From assembly GCA_963678705.1 (NCBI GenBank), contig OY783219.1, forward strand, positions 10,788,001 through 10,852,000: a stretch of DNA of 64,000 nucleotides, read 5' to 3'. The position numbers and the translations under genes were made by a program. The DNA comes from Panorpa germanica. Lineage: Eukaryota > Arthropoda > Insecta > Mecoptera > Panorpidae. The stretch's first letter is position 1, and each line of letters begins with the position of its first letter. The notes below the pieces were generated by a model, which was not told the DNA's origin, ran no database searches, and worked only from the letters and a program-made list of their open reading frames with translations. Shown piece by piece: positions 44,946 to 57,613 of this stretch.

Positions 44946-45516
44946 AATTTAATAAAGAAAACAAAGTGCAATTAACATTTACTTTAATTTCTTCAACCTT
45001 TCACTAAGCGTCTTCTGTATTCCTCTACTTTTGCATATAGACTCCGTTGCCATTCTACATTCCAAACCTTTTATTCTTTTTCTAATGTGCCTATACCTTA
45101 TGTGAACCCTACCCCTCCTTGTTTCGTTATTGTGTGGACTTATTATCAATACTTTTTTCATAATTGGAGCGTAATTATTACAGATCATAAATAAAGCAAA
45201 GTATAAAAATCTTCCGTTGCCTTAGAAACAATCTATATTATTTATTTCTTAATTTTGATTTAATTCAGATTGTTAATCAAGAGATGCATATCAACTGCGG
45301 ATATGTATCTTTGGATTTTTTATTTTTGCTTTACTATTTCAAAACACAGTTTCTTGAGAGTGTTATTTATCTTATCAAGAAAAGATATGCAAAATCTGAG
45401 TGAACCAAAAAACCCAAGATTTTGATATCTTCAGCAACCGGATAGAATGGCACGAATATAACTCGGACGAAATATTTATTCGTTTTAGAAGGTTAGGTTA
45501 GTTGTATTTCACCAGA

Positions 45517-45831
45517 ATGAATTGTTTTGTGTTGTTACTAACATTTTTTGCTTCTGTTTTAGGTAAGACCATTTCTTATATTATCTTTTTAGTCACTTTT
45601 GCATATTTAATAACTTTATTTATATAAAAATCATTTTAATGATTGCGAGATAACCTAACCAACCATGACTTTTGGGTAAACTACAATTTTTTTGTTTCAT
45701 CAGATCAAACCTCTTTTATAAATTTTAATTTTTGGGGTGATCGGCGTGAAAAGGGTTGTAATTTTTTGTTTGTGGTTATCTTGAAAGCTATAATTTCCAC
45801 AAAAAATATTTTAGAGCTTTTTTGCAGGTAG

Positions 45832-45887
<56 letters not shown>

Positions 45888-47803
45888 CTTTTTGTTGTAA
45901 CTTTTATAATAAATAAGTTATAAGCTAAATAAATCTTAAATGTGTTATGTATGTTTGTGTGCAATGTAGTAGTGTATTCTGTTTATTACATCACTTAGTG
46001 CCTTATTCTGTAACTTTTCAAAAAATCGACCTTATTTTTTCAACGATGGAAATACTTAATTTTTTCACCGCTCGAATAAAGTCGCTGTATTTAAAATATC
46101 TAAAGTGGTATTCTGTATGCAAAATTTTTCATCGCCCTTATAATATACAGAGGTGAAAAATATAGTGACGTATTTTATGACGTCATCAATTTTAAAAATA
46201 TTTGACCAATCACGGCCTTCAGAATATTCAAATTATAATTCGAATTGTTTGACAGTTCTAAAATATACAGCCATGGAAAATTTTAAAGTCACCGCTAAAG
46301 GCGACCTTATAATTCGGTCGATTTTTTTTCAGCGACAAAAATAAAATCGATGGAAATTACTTACAGAATACCAAATAAAAATCATCGCTTTTGTGACGTC
46401 ATTTTACAGCGATGAAATTTTTTTACCGGTGGAAATACTTTACAGAATAAAGCCCTTAAATTAGGATTTTCTTTTTATAACCAGTTTGAAGAAAATGTTA
46501 TAAACAAAAGTTGTCAAAAGCTTTTTACAAATATTTTGTAGAAGTTTTAATTTTGAAGATAAACTAATTAGTGTTTACATATTGCTTTTTAAGATGGCCT
46601 ATTAGTAGGACCACTATTCACCTCGAAAATTCAAGTTTGCATCCAGATTTTACCATATAATGAAAAAAGATAATTCCTGCATACTTAATTTTTTTTAAGG
46701 ATTTCCAGACTATAATCTTTAACTAAAATAGGATATTAAAGCGTGTGATTTTAAGAATTTTTAGGCAAAGTTTAGAGAAAACTATTTCTTATTAGGTTTT
46801 TACATTTTACCAAAATGTTTCCTGAAAGTTGAGAAGATAAATTTACGTTATGTTTTTGGAACATTATTCAAATATTCTAATGTACTTTGCAATAAAAGTA
46901 TTTTTCTGTTGAACAGGAGGCAAATTAGTCTACGATGACAACTACATCGTCGGTGGTGATCCAACAACTATTGAAGATGTTCCATGGCACATATCTGTGA
47001 TGATCGAAGGTGCACACATCTGCGGAGGATCCATACTCAATGAAAATACGATATTAACAGCTGGACATTGCGTAGAAGGATATCAATATTACCCTTTAAG
47101 TATTCGAGCAGGAACTACCTACAAGAATAAAGGAGGCGTCGTTATCAACGCTAATCGGACTATATACCATCCCAAGTATAATAGAAATACAATAGATTAT
47201 GATTTGGGTATTTTAAAACTGGTGAGCAAATTAACATTCAATGCTACCATTCAACCAATAGCGTTGCCTTTGGATAATCAGACTATAGCAGCTGGAGTGA
47301 AAGCTTTAGTTTCTGGATGGGGAGCGTTATCAGTAAGTCCAAAGTCATAAGTTAAGTACTTCTTCTCGCAAATGTGTTGAAAGCATGAGCATTCACAAAA
47401 CTTTGGAGAAAAACTATAGTATTTCATATTATCAAGTAAATTTGTCGTAAACAATTCAATTAAATAGTTCAACCAATTTTTGATTAATTTAAATATTCAT
47501 TTTGATTTGCAGCAAGGTGGCGAACTTCCAGAGCAACTGCAGAGTGCTTATATTCCTATTGTGGATCAGCAGGAATGTCGTCAAATCTTCCAGGGCATCA
47601 ATGACGTCACTGATCGAATGATGTGCGCTGGTCGAATGGAGGGTGGGCTTGACACGTGTCAAGGTGATTCCGGTGGGTCCATGGTTGTTGACAATCGTAT
47701 TGTTGGCACAGTGTCCTGGGGCATAGGCTGTGGACTGCCAAAATCTCCTGGAGTCTACGCGAGAGTATCCTCCATGCTTGACTTTATCAAACAACATATG
47801 TAA
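45517..47803 (+). CDS. Try-12, divergent trypsin-like protease with Tyr at the activation site (3 exons)
   Basis: S1 protease of 250 residues. Exon 1 is 45517..45562 (MNCFVLLLTFFASVL), exon 2 is 46917..47332 and exon 3 is 47513..47803. The first intron (1354 nt) is in phase 1; the second (180 nt, phase 0) lies after SGWGALS and is unique in this cluster. The propeptide ends YDDNY before IVGG, so P1 of the activation site is Tyr25 rather than Arg or Lys. Trypsin could not activate it in the usual way; a chymotrypsin-like enzyme might (inference). The triad is present: TAGHC, DYDLGILKL and GDSGG. Asp189 is kept, followed by Thr190 (LDTCQGDSGGS), and the Pro after GDSGG is Ser. A trypsin-type pocket is expected. 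I see no convincing TATA box. The second exon alone looks truncated because its frame runs into the intron. Confidence 0.88.
45838..45882. repeat. (AT)n microsatellite
   Basis: About 45 bp of uninterrupted AT repeat in intron 1 of Try-12. Confidence 0.9.
46000..46456. mobile_element. MITE with internal sub-repeats in the Try-12 intron
   Basis: The left end is CCTTATTCTGTAA and the right end read in reverse is GGGCTTTATTCTGTAA. The TATTCTGTA unit also recurs inside in both orientations (near 46111 and 46364). No coding capacity. Two TGACGTCA palindromes lie inside (46178-46185 and 46394-46401). Confidence 0.65.
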
Positions 47804-47878
47804 TACTCAATATCAATTATAGATTTATTTTAAGACTTAGATTAATGATGAAATATGTGATTTCTTTAATATTTTAAG

Positions 47879-47884
47879 AATAAA
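47879..47884 (+). terminator. poly(A) signal of Try-12
   Basis: AATAAA 76 nt after the stop codon. Confidence 0.55.
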
Positions 47885-48010
47885 TTTGACAAATCTCTTT
47901 TTCTATTAAATTATATAATTTTTTCCAATATTAATCTTATCCATCACCCCCTACTTCAGCAGCTTAGTAAAGCTGGCTAATGAATTTGAATTATCTAAAC
48001 GCATACTAGA

Positions 48011-48145
48011 TTTTTTTTTATATATTATTTCTCGGGCTTCCTAGGCACGTAGCCTTTTATCGCCTCCAATAATGTTCCGCTTTTTCTTATACTTTATATC
48101 CCGACAACAAGAATGATCAATTTCTCAATCAAAAAGTCAGCCGCA
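48011..48145 (-). mobile_element. 5'-truncated LINE 3' end (family A)
   Basis: Poly-T at 48011-48019, then the conserved CTCGGGCTTCCTAGGCACGT in reverse orientation. About 130 bp survive. Confidence 0.65.
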
Positions 48146-48669
48146 TTGGAGATTAACTTCTAGTTTTTTACGAAATTTTTCGAAATTTCATTGTAAAGGT
48201 TTGTTAAATGTGATCCAGAATAAATTTATAAACATTTAATAACGTTGAACATTTTTTATGCAAAAGCTCAAATACAATACATAAATAAGTATAAGTACAA
48301 AAGTAAAAATAAGTACAAGTTTTATAAGTATAATATTAAGCCGATCTTAGGTAAATTAAAAAATAGGCTTAATAACTTAGAATAGATTTAAGTCATGGGC
48401 ATCGAAAAGAGGGAATCATAGAAAAAAATACACAAAAAGAGAATAATAAAATCTTTATTATTACAGTCACTGCTTGAATAAAAACTTAAAGCGTCTTCTA
48501 GGTTGTTAGCCAAATTTGCTCAACATCTTGTCAATAAATTCAGTGTTCTACTATGAATTGATGCTGATGCACCTTTCTGAAAGTAATTCTACCGACGCTC
48601 ATGATTTAAGTAGCCTAATTAAGAGTAATTTAAAGTAAAATAGTATCTAATAGTAAAGACAGTAGAAAG

Positions 48670-48785
48670 CGCAATGGGAAAGAGCGTTGAGTTGCTAACT
48701 CAAGGTTATTAAATTCCACGTTTGCTAAATTTATAAAGCAGCGATGTTATTCACTTGTATAAGATTTCGACACAAAATTTAAGAT
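48670..48785 (+). repeat. tRNA-derived SINE, partial
   Basis: Head CGCAATGGGAAAGAGCGTTG followed by AAGCAGCGATGTTATTCAC; decayed B-box. Confidence 0.4.
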
Positions 48786-48789
48786 AAAC

Positions 48790-51300
48790 ATTACAACAAA
48801 TAAATTCACTGTGTTGATTGGAAAAACAAATAGTTCCTCATTAGTATGTATTAGATCTAATGTGTAAAACAAATTGGTAGAATTTTTAAACAGTGTTTAT
48901 TATCAACAGAAATTGAACGACGAATGAAACGTCGTAGTTGAAATAGTCGTTAACAAGAAAAGGACTAGAAATAAAGGGTGTTGGTGAAATTCGTAATATT
49001 GCTCCACCCTGAAAACAGGCTACGACCAGCACTGGTAGATAGATAAATAAAATAAACGAAATATAACAAATTTAGAAGTGAGAAAGAAATTAAAATATAC
49101 AGTTCATTATTTACAAACGATATTATAAATATTTCTTCCTCACTTCCCTGCAGATTGAACCCTTGGATATTTAATGGCCTATATAGATTCAATTCGACTA
49201 TAAACCAAACGATTTAAAACTTTATAATTTTATATTATTTTATAGCTCATTTTTATAACTTTTATACATCACATAACTTTCAAAATATAATTGAATTGGA
49301 TGGAAATAACAATAACAGAAATCCGGTTTATATTCAATTTAAAGTCTATCGTATAGAGATAATGTTAGTTTTAACTGTTTTTGGATGACTTGACTTTAGT
49401 TTGTAGTATTACAAAGTATGTAGTATTAAAATCTAGTTTTGTTTGAATGTAACAACATGTACACTGTGAAAAATTTACACTAAATTACTATGGTCGTAGT
49501 ACCAAAGTGTCAAAAATGACAAAAATCTTCTGCTAAAAGCAATTCCTTTCGCCAGTCCTGCCACAATTACATGTCGGCTTTTAAATTCAATACCGCACCA
49601 GCTCATAAAAGATGTAAAATCACCCAAAAATTTGAGAAAAAACAATGAAAGTGTGTTTTAATTTATATTTCAAATCTGATGACAAGTATTATTATCGTTG
49701 CTCTGCAAACAGCATCCTACTACACACGCACACACGCACATATCCATGTGGTTAATTACTCTGTCCCCTATAACGTCTGTCCGTCGTACAATGTTATAGT
49801 TCAATAGGAACTTTAATAAAAATGCATTAGTAGTGAAGCTCCGGAAATAATTATCAAGTTTTCGTCAAAGTACGAGAAAGTTTACTGTAAGTTTATTAGT
49901 TTTATAACTAACAAACTTTATAAATTAACTTCCTGTACACTGTAGTTAGTTTACTTCCTGTCTTTACATTTATCCAATTATTGTATTTTGTTATTATGCT
50001 CTTAATAACGTTGGGAAAATATAACTTATTTTGACATTAACGTTTACTTTTATACATTATTGTTAACTACTAAAATTGAATTCTTTTTTAGTTTTTTTCT
50101 TATTTTTATCATTGTTATAATTAGCAAGATATGAAATAAATTAAATGGTAGTTGTAATAATCTCCACAAGGATAATGTAAGGACAATGATAAGGTTTTAA
50201 TAGTAAAAAATGGCTGTTACCTCACAAGGGCCTTACCGGGAAAAGCTGATAGAGTTCTAGTCGCGAACCTGATAGGGTTTTCGTCGGGTTAACCATATTG
50301 GGTTCTGGTTTGCAAAATAAGTGAAACCTTTAATGAATTACTAAATAGTTTCTTTAATATCAAGAGTATCTAAATATTAAACTTAAATTACTGCAGTGGT
50401 TGTACAATTTTAGTTGTTTTGACGGACACCATGCAACATTCAGTTTATTTTATGTGTGCAATTATTTTAACGACATGTATAAAAGTATAAACAGGTAATT
50501 AAAACACTTTTTTATTGTTGTTGTGTGTGTATGTATGAAGTTGTAGTTAGTTCCGCTTCCACATACATTGTTTTGGAATAGCGTTATATTAACTAAGTGT
50601 TACTTAGTTAAATTTTATTTCTTTAATGGTTTTACATTAACATAATTTATTCGTTTAAAATATTCATTATGAATTGCAATTGTATTTACGTTCACAAATT
50701 TTAATTGCATTTCAAATATCTATCAGAGCGCACACATAGAAGAAAACAGTCTGTGTACTTCATCCGAGCGTTTGATACTCAAAACATTGATATACCACTT
50801 GATGTGGCAACGTGAGAAGTGCAGACCTGAGGATGCTTACCTTTGAACTGTCACAAAATATAAATGAAATGAAGGTTACCTAAATGTAAACATGTTATAT
50901 TGCAACAAATCACTAGTTTCAAAATAAATATGAAATATCTATTTCAACTTCGATTGACGTTCGGTTATTGACCAAAACCATATCATGTCTCAAATCTATC
51001 AAACGTACAAAAGCATGGAATTAAACCGCAGTAGAGTTGACCACTTGACAAGTTATCAGAACTGTTTTGATGTCAACAGGCAGTTACGTAAACCAAAATA
51101 ATTAGTCCAGGGGAACTGCAGCGAAAAAATGTATTAGATTTATTAGAAAGTTTTTTTTATTTTACAACATACATAATTTAAAATCTGTCCTCGAAGAACA
51201 TTAATCAAATTTTGAGAATATATATAAATATGACATGCGAGCTTGCCATCCATCGATGACTCACCCTTTGACTTAAACTATTACATTAATATTAAGTACA
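48790..51300. other. gene-poor intergenic, nothing recognised
   Basis: AT-rich. A short G-run-rich patch lies at 50225-50300. No coding region or repeat with ends. Confidence 0.4.
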
Positions 51301-51313
51301 TTTGGAACCTATT

Positions 51314-51700
51314 CTACACCATATTTAGTAGATCCATTGGGTTTTTACGTTTCAGTCGTCTAACCGGTTTATGCTGGAAAAGTTGTACAGCTGATTCAAT
51401 TGAATGAACTTCTAATCTTTGTACGTATTTCTTGCAGATATCCTTAATTTCACTTCTTATGTATGGAACCCCAAGATCTTGATGTGTTAACCAGTTTGGA
51501 ACGAATCGCGGCACGTTAAGGATTTGCTTTAGCAGTTTATTTTGAAACCTTTGTAGGATTTCTATATTTGAATTGCTGGCACTGCCCCATAACTCTATAC
51601 CATATGTCCATATAAAGAAAGTTGCATGGAAGAGATTATTGATTGCTTTGAAGGTTATGAAGGTCTTTCGTAAGTTTGCAATCATCATATAAAAATGGTG
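51314..51700 (-). pseudogene. Jockey-type LINE reverse transcriptase C-terminus
   Basis: Minus-strand frame of 124 residues with IWTYGIELWGSASNSNIE, then FQNKLLKQILNVPRFVPNW and HQDLGVP. This is the typical segment after the reverse transcriptase of Jockey-clade LINEs. It is open but starts mid-protein, and no 3' tail was found. Confidence 0.8.
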
Positions 51701-51704
51701 CTGA

Positions 51705-53240
51705 TATAAATAACACTTGTAATGGTGTCTTAAGGTATAAAGATTATTTCATTAACTTAAGTTTATTGTTTTAAGAGTTTACGCTTAAGCAATCATTCGA
51801 AATAATTATTAGACTAAAATAAAGGAGTTCTACGACAAATGCCTTTGCGATAAAGGAGAAGATATAGCTATCCTTTTATTAGAACATGTCCATTGTTCGT
51901 CTTCGAAATTAATACAAAAAGACCTTACAAACTTGGAGTAGCTAATTAAAACAAGGAAGAACTCTGAACACTTCCAAGAATATCTTTGAAATAAGGAAAA
52001 TCTGCAGTGATAACATGGTAGCTGAGGTAGCTTTACTAAATGAACCAAATTTCCAGTTTAAAGAAGATGATTCTACACCTAGAACACAACCAATTCCGTC
52101 TTTAGTGTGTGGTCGTCCTTAGATATTGTTGTTTCACAAATTTTTATTATATTTTGTTGTAGCCCCGTGACTATGATCTAAAATTAGTACAATGGACGAT
52201 ATCAGTGGGCGATCAAACTAAATGATACTCTATCAATTATATTACAGAACTACAAGTAGATCAGTCAACGTCTGGTATCTTTGTTATCAGAGATGGAATG
52301 GATTTCATTAATGGAATAAAGAGTTTCCATATTACTGACATTACATAACTTATTGTACTTGACAATCTATTGATGATACTTGATAATAGATAATAAATTT
52401 GTGTTATTATTTATTTTTAAATATATTCAAGGTTTTTGTGTATTTAAATATACATTCAAGTATTTTAGGAAGGTATACTCTTATGTCATCATACATGCTG
52501 AGTAGGAAAACGTATTTCTTTTGATGAAATTTTTTTCATATTTTTGAAAAAAAATAATTCACATTTGATTTCAAAACAATGTCATAAAAATTACAGGACA
52601 TTTTTACTCGGGTTTCCAGAAAACTCTGGGGAAAATCCGAGGATGCCAAAAGTCTTACAATTGTTTTCTGTACAAAATAGGTAATTTTCAAAAAGATGCA
52701 TGGAACAGTTTTCGAGCCACCGTACGAATCGCGTAAACATATAAACTTTCACTTGGAACATTATAATATAGGATGTTACAGGTCTGCAACCTTCTTAATT
52801 TCCTGTTATTTTTCAGGAAATAATCAGATTATCAATTCAACATGAATCGAGCAAAACCCCATCTAAAAATTAAAAAAATAGGTACATTGAACATTTAAAG
52901 AATTAGGTTATGAATTTACAGGAAGTTGCATAAGACCGACTCCTGTGTTCTTTCCATGTGTTCTGTCAAAGTACATACATAGTACGTACCGATACGACAG
53001 TACGCTAAGAATAACTTGTGTACTGTAGGGTGTATTGGAGTTACTTTGCACTAACATAATTTATTATGAGAGCAAACTTGTACTTTAATTTTTATCAATA
53101 CACCACTGTTATGAAAGATACTATTGCATTCTCTTTCATATCTCCTTCCATGTATTCATTTGTATAAAATTCGCTAAAAAACGCTTCCAGTATGAAAGCT
53201 ACGGAACGGCTTTGTCACTTGCAGTGTGCGAGGCTTCATT
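51705..53240. other. gene-poor intergenic, nothing recognised
   Basis: No gene, RNA or repeat that I can support. Confidence 0.4.
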
Positions 53241-53244
53241 GCAT

Positions 53245-53398
53245 TTACAGGATTCGCGGGGTTAAAAGTTTAGGTAGTAATAATAATAATGAAATGTAAA
53301 TAGATCAAATGTAAATAAAATGAAGTAAGAAAGGTAAAAAGAGGACCGTGGTCCTAAGAAGCCCGTAAAGTATTAATAAAAAAAAAATTACAGGATTC
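53245..53398 (+). mobile_element. short LINE tail with 11-bp target duplication
   Basis: TTACAGGATTC at 53245-53255 is repeated at 53388-53398. Between them lie about 130 bp ending CCTAAGAAGCCCGTAAAG and a poly(A) run. The end resembles the family A 3' terminus, so this is a heavily 5'-truncated insertion of a related LINE. Confidence 0.7.
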
Positions 53399-53399
53399 A

Positions 53400-56300
53400 G
53401 ATAGGTAAAGCGTAGTAGCGCGTATACGTCCGATCAAAATTCGCTTAAATATATTGCATTTGCAATGCGAGAAAAGCTAGTTAATTATCATAAATTACAG
53501 ATATAAAATAGCAAAAGGCAAATAACAGAAGTAAATAACACACAACATATAATACACTCTCATAGATTTATTTATTTAATTTTACATCCATATTACAAAT
53601 ATTTAATATTTACATAAGTGTATTTTCCATATAAATATAACAGCTGTACGTATAGAAATATGTATTGACATTTGACCTAATGGGATTGTTGAATTATATT
53701 TGTTTTACAAAATTACATTACATCGAGTTACAGGTATTTATACATGGATTATTATAATGAATACTAATATTGTTCTAACTGGGTATTCACAAATACACAT
53801 TGAATATTGATAATAAATATGTCTTAAGCAGAGGCGCATTAGGCCGGCGTAGGGCTCCTCGTAGTACAAAGAGCAATATCCTTAAAAAATCTTTATTAGA
53901 GGTGTTTAAAATAGGCAATATGTTAGTGTTAGTCTAGCTTTCTGTTCTGTTAAAATCTCTTATAAAAAAATTGTTGTTTTGCGCAATTAATTTTTTATGG
54001 AATTATTTCAAATATGCTTATTAAGACAGCTCCAGAAACGTGTGTAAAATGTGATATAACAAAATATTACTATTAATTAATTAAATGGGCTTGTGAATCA
54101 TGCCCTAATTTCTATAACACTGAGAAAATATTACCATAACCTAAATGTTCAATTATTTTTTAATAACTCGCTATATTTTAGCAGATATTAACAATTAAAC
54201 TAGTAATTTTTCCATTAATTATTAAAGGGATCCAACGTTATAGAAAATTCCAAGACATGTAACATCACGTTCGCTAAGTTCCCATCTGTTTTATACAACA
54301 GAGCGTACAAGAGATAGCATACTTAACACAGAACTCTTATACATATAACAAATAACTATCCCTATCCCTTAATAGTGCGACATGTTACGTCAGAAATATG
54401 GCCGACATCTGTTGCGCTAAAACTACAATTTCAATTTTTAATTGCTATATCTCCGTGAATATTTAGATACTTAATAAAGTAAAAACGGCAATATACATTA
54501 ATAAACATCAATTTCAATCAACAATTAAAAAATCGACCACTAAAAATGAGGTCATAAGCTCATTTATGTTAAACGCTGACGCTGTCTTCGGGTTCCATTC
54601 CCGGAACAGAGTTATATTTTCTGAGCTTAGTTTTTATTAAGTTGAATTAATTATGAACATATATAATCATAAACTTATTAGGCAGCGGTGTAATTTACGT
54701 ATATGAGGTAACAATAGTATAAAACAGATTTTTTTTACAACTTAAACATAATTGAAATTTATCTTCGATAGTGCGCAATACCACTAGACATTATTGTCTT
54801 TTGTTGTATATCAAATAAATAATTTAATTGATTTGATTCTTATAGTTAAGTGAAATATTGTTCTCTTGGAGCCCCTGGCAACGCTTTATACGCCTAATTA
54901 CAAAATAATTCCTATATTAATTAACTAATTATACAGATAATTACCATAGTAGACATATTTTACACATTATCATCGATACTATTAAAAATACACCCTGTAA
55001 TAGAATTATACAAATATTAAATAATTACAAACTCTATATTTATTTTATTTGTATGTGTATGTGTATGTGTGTGTGAGGCTAGATAAGGGAAGTTTTTACA
55101 AAAGTAACCAAAGACTTACTGCTAACTTCAGTTCTTAGTTTTTAGGTTATGTATGTTTTACAATAAACAAACATTTAATAAACATAATTGTATTTACGAA
55201 CATACAGTCACATTTTGTCACATTTACGTTCCTTTCGAATGTTGAGCAATTCAATTTTATTGCTTTTAAATACTATCAGTTGAGACAGGCTTGTCAAGGT
55301 TCAACACTAACTAGTGAAAATAATTATTATTTAGAGGTAAAACCACCGTGAGAGAAAATTACTTTTTTAAACTGAAAATGTTCCTTATACTTTTAAAAAT
55401 AATATGCAAATACTCCGAAATTTGTTAAAAATAAATTAACCAATATATATATATTAATTAAGCGCCTAGTAGCACTGCAATCATTCTAACACAACTTGAC
55501 AAAGATTCATCGTATACATCGTATTTAGTATTGTATAAGTGTTTTCGTACTGATCCGTATTGTTTACAATCGGATACTGTGGATGCGCATACGTTCATAG
55601 GCTCGCATCGCGTCGTTCATATGATATTAATTTAAAATGTCTATACTTATTGCAGTTTTGCTAAAATAAATGACAAAAATGACTAAAATGTAAAGTGTCA
55701 CTAAAGTCATCCATAAATTACGTCACACAAATTTCTAGGCCGCTTGGTACTTCATTCAGGACTGTTTAATATTTCTTTTTTTTTTATTCGGTTTTAGATT
55801 AGATGCAAAGACGACGCAAAGACGTTGCAAAGCTTATGCATCCTCCCCTCCTTTGTCACACTGTTTGATACCCGACAGTCCTTTGCGTGTGACGTAATTA
55901 ATGAATGATCCCACAAGTGGTTTTATCCCTTAAATGAAATATTTTCGACAATTTGGCAAACTTATGGTACTAAAGATGCACCTCACATGAGATAAAATCT
56001 TCTCTTTCATTACTCCTTTGTGATGCTCTTTTTCTTTGTCTTAATATTAACTATGAACAAATTATTCATATATTTATACACACCCAGTTACATGCTCATT
56101 GCAATCACAATTATTTAAACATATATTTGTTCATCAAAATACATTAATTATATTAAAATATGATTCATAATCCTTAGGCAATGATTTTATTTTTTTAAAT
56201 TTATGAAAAACTATTAGTTGGAGAAATTCGTCATTGAACCGTGCATTTTGAGCAGGAAGCAATTTCTTTTTTCATCATGTGAAAACATCAAACTTTTTTA

Positions 56301-57613
56301 AATTTAAATTTTTGGGAGAAAGGTACCCTTATTCGACCGTGATTTAGAAAATATAAATGTAATCCCATAAAAATTTTATAAAGACGATTTTTGTAGATAA
56401 TAATATATTTTATTTATATTTTTAAGATATTTTTTTGTATATATCTTCTTTTTTATAAAAGTTACAACCAAAATTAATCAATAAAATTTATAGATACGAT
56501 AAGATCCTTTAACAAGAGTTGTGCTATTTTAATTTTAGAACCATTTTTTAACCATCAACATACAACCATCATTGCGGTGACATTTGGCAAATATTATGTT
56601 CCATTACAAACCGCATTGCTCTTTACATTAAATAAAAATATCACCACTTTTTACGAAAATATTGCGTTTTTCTGTTGATTTAAAATAACATCTTTTATTG
56701 AAACAACTTTAAAATGAACGATCTTGTTGAAAGACCCCATATTATTATCTACAAAAAAATATCTATATAAAATTTTCGTTGGAATTATAGTTGAAAAAAA
56801 TAAAAAAGATAAATATGCTTTTACTTCTTTATTATTTAAACGGCAGCAGACTGGGGCGCCCCTTTTTTCGAAAATGTAAATTTAAATCATGTAAAAACGT
56901 TTTTACATGATAAAAGAAGAAAATTTCTGCCTACTCAAAATGTACGGTTTGATTACGAATTTCACTAACTATGTAGCTAGTTAATTTATTGAACGAAAAT
57001 AATATAAAATAAATATCGGCTTTATTTTTTATTTTATCTACAGTTAAAAATAATTGCTGTGATCAGTGACGGACCAGAATAGATCATTTTACATGACGAT
57101 TGCATTATTGGGGCCATTAAAAGAGGTTTGACACATGTGGTATTTTTATGTAAAAAAATAAAAGAATTCATTGAGCCTTAAATCAAAATCTGACACTGAT
57201 TGTAATGAAAATTATCATTGCGCTACTACAAAATCTTACACTGCTTCCAATAGTCTTATTACATAATAATACTGATTTCCTAACTAATATAATAGGAGAT
57301 AATCTTCTCTTTTGAAAATGAAGCAATTAGAGACGTGAATTAATCAATAGAATCGAATTAATTTAAGAAGTGCAGCAAAAATTAGAGTTGTGAATAGAAA
57401 AAAAAGTATGTTGAATTCTCGAGTTTTAAAAAGAACCTTATGTATTTTTGTTTACTTGAAAATCGATCTATAAAACTAATATTATCCCCCAATAAACTAG
57501 AATATATATTATTTTATCATATATCTGATATAAAATTTATTTTGGCCAATTTCTTTATTAAAAAATGTTAAAAAAAAATTCTAAAATAATTATAACCCGC
57601 TTTTCAAAAACCG
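53400..57613 (-). other. possible long 3' UTR of the glycosyltransferase gene, plus a SINE
   Basis: No coding region on either strand. Read on the minus strand it follows the stop codon at 57614. The minus strand has AATAAATAAA at 53568-53577 followed by GT-rich sequence, which would suit a distal poly(A) site. That one 3' UTR spans this region is a guess. Confidence 0.3.
54570..54725 (+). repeat. tRNA-derived SINE copy
   Basis: B-box-like GGTTCCATTCC (54591-54601), then the core AATTATGAACATATATAATC and TTAGGCAGCGGTGT. Confidence 0.65.
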
